From: Chitinophagaceae bacterium
Lineage (GTDB): Bacteria > Bacteroidota > Bacteroidia > Chitinophagales > Chitinophagaceae
Direction: 5' to 3'
Length of the DNA: 9,646 bases
Assembly (NCBI GenBank): GCA_014379785.1
Contig: JACMLD010000326.1
Span: 1-9,646 of the forward strand
The notes under the pieces are model-generated. The model ran no database searches. It saw only the letters and a list, made by a program, of their open reading frames with translations, and had not been told where the DNA came from. Made by a program: the position numbers and the translations under genes. Shown here one piece after another: positions 6,123-9,646 of the stretch; positions within the stretch are counted from its first letter, which is position 1, and each line of letters starts with the position of its first letter.

Positions 6123-9100
6123 ATGAAGAAATTTTACTTTCTCCTGCTGACTATTGTCATCGCAGGAAGCCAGAATCTGTTTTCCCAGGTAACGCTTTCC
6201 GGCAGTTCATACTCCCAGAATTTCGACAATCTTGGGGTGGGCCTGCCAGCAGGCTGGTCCGTTAGAACCGGCGCAAACGCTGGCAGCGAGGGCACCGTTG
6301 CCGCATTTGCTGTAGCCCCGGTGGGCTGGAGTACCACCACAGGGAATTTCAGGAACGTCGCGTCCGCCGATGGACTTACCAGCACGAGTACAGCAACAGC
6401 ACAGAATGCTTCTACCGACAGGGCGCTGGCCGTACGTCAGACAGGGGCTTTCGGAGATCCCGGGGCAGCCTTCGTATTGCAATTGACCAATACCGTCGGG
6501 TTTTCGGGTTTTGAACTCGATTTCTCACTACAATCCCTCGACGCTGCCTCAACAAGAATCACAGAATGGAAGGTCGATTATGCTGTCGGAGCTACGCCAA
6601 CAAACTTCATTGCGTTGACGACCATCCCGGCAAATTCGACCACCGGTGGCGCCACGTTCAGCTCAAACAATATCAGTGTGAACTTCGGTTCAGCCCTTGA
6701 CAATATTTCAGAAACCGTATGGATACGGATCACTACCAAGGCGGCCAGCACACAAAGCAACAACAGACCCACTACAGGCATAGACGATTTCCTACTGAGT
6801 TATTCAACAGGCGGTGATGTCAATCCACCCTCTCTCGGGACAGTAAATCCGGCGACAAACTCAGTTAATAATATAACAGATTTTACAGCTACCGCCATTT
6901 TTGATGAGACAATTCTGAAGGCTTCGGGAAACATACTGATAAAAGATTTCAGTACGGATGCCGTAGTTGAAACAATCGATGTAACATCTCCAGCAGTAAC
7001 TGTGAGCGGTTCAACGGTCAGTTTCAAACCGGTTCTTTTGCAGGCTGGCACCAGGTATTATGTAGAAATCAGCAGCGGTGCATTTACAGATGCCAGCGCG
7101 AATGCATACGCTGGTCTGACTGGCAATGCCACGTGGAATTTTACCACAATTCCTTCACCCGCAGCTGCTGTCATCGGAACGCTGTATGATTTCAATACCT
7201 GTGGCGCCTATTTGTCGCAAGGTTTCCGGCAATACAGCCGTATCGGGGCACAGACATGGGGTTGTGTAAAATTCGGAAGAACGTTCGTAACCGACCCGTC
7301 AACAGATTCCGCAATACAAATGAACGGATTCGCATCAACTTCCCAGGCAAACGAAGACTGGTTTATCTCTCCTAAATACGATCTAACGGGCACCAATACA
7401 CCGTTATTGAAATTTTACAGTCGCAATAATTTTGCAGGAGATCAGCTCACGCTGAAGGTTTCTACAAATTATACAGGCTCCGGCGATCCTGCAAATGCAA
7501 CATGGATAGAAGTAGCGGGAAAATTTCCTGCAGAAGACAGTGATGTGTGGACCTTATCTGACAGCATAAATCTTTCTGCTTTTAAAAGCAACAGTGTTTA
7601 TATCGCCTGGATTTATACTTCGTCCACCGCCTCGGCCGCCCGATGGATATTGGATGATATCATTGTTGTTGACGGAGACCAGGCTGCTGCACCGTATATA
7701 AGCGCGGCACCGGCCGGTGCAGACTTCGGCTATGTTCCTGCAGGGAGCAACAGCTATTGGAAGCGATTCAAATTATCGGCTGCCGATTTCACAGGAAATC
7801 TGACGCTCTCAGTACCAGCATCGTTCGCTATCAGCAAAGACAGTTCAGCACCTGCCAATTCGATAGTCTATACTCCGGCAGAAGCAAACAGCGGTACCAA
7901 TTATTTCTATGTCCGTTTCTCTCCGGTGATCGACGACCAGCAGTATGCCGCTTCGGTTAATGCAGCTGCTGCCGGCTTTAATCTCGGTATCGTAAATCTG
8001 GCTGGCACTTCACTGTCGGCTCAGAACACGCTGGATGTTGTGAACTGGAACATCGAATGGTTTGGCTCACCCGCCCAGGATCCTTCCAACGACAACCAGC
8101 AGGAGGCAAACGTAAAAACGATTTTGCGCAGCATGGACGCTGACCTCTATGCCTTCTCAGAAATTGTCGATACAGCCAGGTTCCGGAGGGTGGTGGATTC
8201 ACTTGGTAGCGCAGAATATGGATTTGCGATTGCCGACTATGCATCATTCGCGCCGAATGATACGGATCCGGACTTTTCAAGCGGACAAAAAAATGGATTC
8301 ATATACCGCAAATCTGTATTCACAAATGTGAGTACAAGGGCTCTGCTCAGAACGCATGCTACCCAGGAGCAGACCGACAGCACGTCATACTGGTGGGCAT
8401 CCGGGCGTTTTCCATTTATGCTGACCGCAGATGCGACCGTACATGGTATCACGAAAACCATGAACTTTGTGGTTATTCATGCGAAGGCGAATACAGGAGC
8501 TGATGATGTTGAAAAAATTGAGGCGTACCGCCGCCGGAAAATGGCCGTGGCTGAGTTGAAAGACACGCTGGATACACATTTTGCCAGTGCGTCCCTCTTG
8601 CTGCTGGGGGATTTTAATGATGACTTCGACAGATCGATTGCTCCGACGACCGGTGCAGATACAGTTTCTTCTTATGCGGTACTGATCGCTGATTCTACCG
8701 ATGGAAATAGTTACAAAGCTTTGACTCTTCCATTGTCTTTGGCGGGACAGAGATCAACCGTGGGCAATACAAGCGTTATCGATCACGTAGTGGCTACCAA
8801 TGAAATGTCGGAGTTGTTTATCAATTCTTCGGCCCAGATAAGAACCGATATCGCGGCACTTGTAACAAACTATGCTAATACCACAACGGATCACTATCCC
8901 GTGCAGACGAGATTTAATTTTCTGCAGGGAGCGTTGCCTGTCAAACTCAATGAGTTTACAGCGATAAAAAATCGTGAGGTGGTTGATCTTTCGTGGTCAA
9001 CTTCTACCGAAATCAACACCAGAGAATTTGTAATTGAGCGCGCAGCGGACGGAAAGAACTTTAGGGGGATTGGAAGTGTCGCTGCGGCGGCCCTTGCAAA

Positions 9101-9470
9101 CGGAGGAAAATCTTATCAGTTTTCTGATTTGAAACCCATGGTCGGTAACAACTTCTACCGGTTGAGGATAGTAGATATCGACCGGAAGGAAGAGTTCTCG
9201 AAAGTAGTCAAAGTAAACTTTGCTATCGGCATGGAGATTACGGTCAGTCCGAATCCTGTTTCAGGGTTGGTTTATGTTTCGCTGAATAAAATGAGTGGCC
9301 CAGTCAAGCTGCAGTTGTTTGATTTAAACGGCCGGGTGGTGAAACAGAAGCTGGTGGCTGCGGGTACCCAACGGGTCGGTTTGGATGTGCTTGGAATCAG
9401 GGCGGGAGTCTATACTCTCAAGGCTTCGTCAGGGAGCGGGGAAGTCAGCCGGAAGTTATTGGTTAATTAG
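6123..9470 (+). CDS. Secreted multidomain EEP-family nuclease/phosphatase with T9SS sorting domain
   Basis: A 1115-residue extracellular protein. Residues 1-22 are a signal peptide (MKKFYFLLLTIVIAG, cleavage near FSQ). Next come a beta-rich domain (about 25-228), a bacterial Ig-like domain resembling SbsA/Big_5 (about 234-343, with TRYYVEISSGAFTD), a choice-of-anchor-J-like jelly roll (about 352-518, with NEDWFISPKYDL and RWILDDIIV) and another Ig-like domain (about 523-630). The catalytic EEP (DNase I-like) domain spans about 636-933. Its motifs are complete: NWNIEWFG (Asn643), FSEI (Glu680), VIHAKA (His786), GDFND (Asp830, Asn832), VIDHV (Asp887) and TTDHYPV (Asp923, His924). A fibronectin-like linker (about 938-1030) leads to a type A T9SS sorting domain (about 1038-1115) with SPNPVSG, FDLNGRVV and GVYTLK. 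I infer metal-dependent hydrolysis of extracellular DNA or another phosphodiester, for nutrient gain or biofilm turnover. The substrate is not proven: EEP enzymes also include phosphatases and sphingomyelinases. It is a single-gene unit closed by a terminator. Confidence 0.9.
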   Translation: MKKFYFLLLTIVIAGSQNLFSQVTLSGSSYSQNFDNLGVGLPAGWSVRTGANAGSEGTVAAFAVAPVGWSTTTGNFRNVASADGLTSTSTATAQNASTDRALAVRQTGAFGDPGAAFVLQLTNTVGFSGFELDFSLQSLDAASTRITEWKVDYAVGATPTNFIALTTIPANSTTGGATFSSNNISVNFGSALDNISETVWIRITTKAASTQSNNRPTTGIDDFLLSYSTGGDVNPPSLGTVNPATNSVNNITDFTATAIFDETILKASGNILIKDFSTDAVVETIDVTSPAVTVSGSTVSFKPVLLQAGTRYYVEISSGAFTDASANAYAGLTGNATWNFTTIPSPAAAVIGTLYDFNTCGAYLSQGFRQYSRIGAQTWGCVKFGRTFVTDPSTDSAIQMNGFASTSQANEDWFISPKYDLTGTNTPLLKFYSRNNFAGDQLTLKVSTNYTGSGDPANATWIEVAGKFPAEDSDVWTLSDSINLSAFKSNSVYIAWIYTSSTASAARWILDDIIVVDGDQAAAPYISAAPAGADFGYVPAGSNSYWKRFKLSAADFTGNLTLSVPASFAISKDSSAPANSIVYTPAEANSGTNYFYVRFSPVIDDQQYAASVNAAAAGFNLGIVNLAGTSLSAQNTLDVVNWNIEWFGSPAQDPSNDNQQEANVKTILRSMDADLYAFSEIVDTARFRRVVDSLGSAEYGFAIADYASFAPNDTDPDFSSGQKNGFIYRKSVFTNVSTRALLRTHATQEQTDSTSYWWASGRFPFMLTADATVHGITKTMNFVVIHAKANTGADDVEKIEAYRRRKMAVAELKDTLDTHFASASLLLLGDFNDDFDRSIAPTTGADTVSSYAVLIADSTDGNSYKALTLPLSLAGQRSTVGNTSVIDHVVATNEMSELFINSSAQIRTDIAALVTNYANTTTDHYPVQTRFNFLQGALPVKLNEFTAIKNREVVDLSWSTSTEINTREFVIERAADGKNFRGIGSVAAAALANGGKSYQFSDLKPMVGNNFYRLRIVDIDRKEEFSKVVKVNFAIGMEITVSPNPVSGLVYVSLNKMSGPVKLQLFDLNGRVVKQKLVAAGTQRVGLDVLGIRAGVYTLKASSGSGEVSRKLLVN

Positions 9471-9503
9471 ATTGATAATCAAGAATTTATACATAAAATC
9501 AAG

Positions 9504-9530
9504 GGTCGGCAATTTGCCGGCCTTTTTTTT
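9504..9530 (+). terminator. Intrinsic terminator of the secreted nuclease gene
   Basis: GGTCGGC (9504-9510) and GCCGGCC (9516-9522) form a 7-pair stem (one G-T pair) with loop AATTT, followed at once by eight T (9523-9530). It lies 33 bases after the stop codon of the upstream gene and before the rpsF promoter, separating the two units. Confidence 0.92.
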
Positions 9531-9541
9531 GGGAATCCGCA

Positions 9542-9571
9542 TTGGGTCTTCCCTGCTTTCCCCTACCTTTG
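9542..9571 (+). promoter_or_regulatory. Bacteroidota-type promoter of rpsF
   Basis: TTG (9542-9544) is the -33 box and TACCTTTG (9564-9571) a perfect TAnnTTTG -7 box, with a 19-base spacer, the same as at the OmpA-family gene. Transcription should start near 9577, giving a leader of about 30 bases. A strong promoter fits a ribosomal protein operon. Confidence 0.8.
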
Positions 9572-9607
9572 CAGCCCAATTTAATTTTTAATCAAAAAAC
9601 AGGGATC

Positions 9608-9646
9608 ATGAACAATTATGAATTGATGGTGATTTTTACCCCTGTG
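9608..9646 (+). CDS. rpsF: Ribosomal protein bS6, first 13 codons (partial, runs off right edge)
   Basis: The ATG at 9608 opens a frame to the window end, reading MNNYELMVIFTPV. This matches the start of small-subunit protein bS6, whose first beta strand reads M-x-x-YE-x-x-x-I-x-(T)P in Bacteroidota. bS6 binds 16S rRNA with bS18 in the 30S platform. In this phylum rpsF is usually followed by rpsR and rplI, which would lie to the right of the window. AGGGA (9601-9605) is a weak Shine-Dalgarno-like sequence close to the start. Only the first strand is visible, but the strong promoter and preceding terminator support a highly expressed gene starting here. Confidence 0.82.
   Translation, partial: MNNYELMVIFTPV

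Noticed and set aside
9577..9607. bS6:bS18-binding leader RNA before rpsF
   Set aside because: The predicted leader is about 30 bases, A/T-rich and without visible stem, too short for the known structured motif.
1..9646. Defence system, prophage, insertion sequence, CRISPR array or biosynthetic cluster
   Set aside because: All large frames are accounted for by housekeeping, envelope or secreted-enzyme genes; no transposase, integrase, regularly spaced repeats or defence-type domains are visible.

Overview
The window reads as ordinary chromosomal DNA of a Bacteroidota bacterium, most likely of the Chitinophagales/Chitinophagaceae type. Grounds: an OmpA-like outer membrane protein with a barrel sequence style I associate with that group; promoters of the TTG/TTTG - 19 bp - TAnnTTTG type; A-rich translation starts without clear Shine-Dalgarno sites; and a secreted protein with a type IX secretion (T9SS) C-terminal sorting domain. 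The family-level placement is inference from these features, not from a database search.

Layout. 1-1029 (minus): the N-terminal 343 residues of an OmpA-family outer membrane protein, running off the left edge. 1030-1240: a divergent intergenic region with a strong promoter for the OmpA gene, a 16-base palindrome and a weaker promoter for the gene to the right. 1241-3931 (plus): a two-gene unit, a long-chain polyprenyl diphosphate synthase (ispB-like, quinone side chain) followed 18 bases later by recJ (single-strand 5'-3' exonuclease). 3932-4103: a convergent intergenic region holding a large imperfect inverted repeat of REP-like appearance. 4104-5918 (minus): htpG, the bacterial Hsp90 chaperone. 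5919-6122: a divergent intergenic region with promoter-like sites. 6123-9470 (plus): a 1115-residue secreted multidomain protein: signal peptide, beta-sandwich domains, a complete endonuclease/exonuclease/phosphatase (EEP) catalytic domain and a T9SS sorting tail. 9504-9530: a clear intrinsic terminator. 9542-9646: a textbook Bacteroidota promoter and the first 13 codons of rpsF (ribosomal protein bS6).

The genes are mostly unrelated housekeeping or envelope functions in separate transcription units; only ispB-recJ looks like an operon. There is no stretch over 300 bases without a gene; the longest gap is 211 bases. I see no tRNA, rRNA, CRISPR array, insertion sequence, phage gene or defence system, and no evidence for a new multigene system. 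The items most worth a second look are the inverted repeat between recJ and htpG, the secreted EEP-family enzyme, and the promoters and translation starts.
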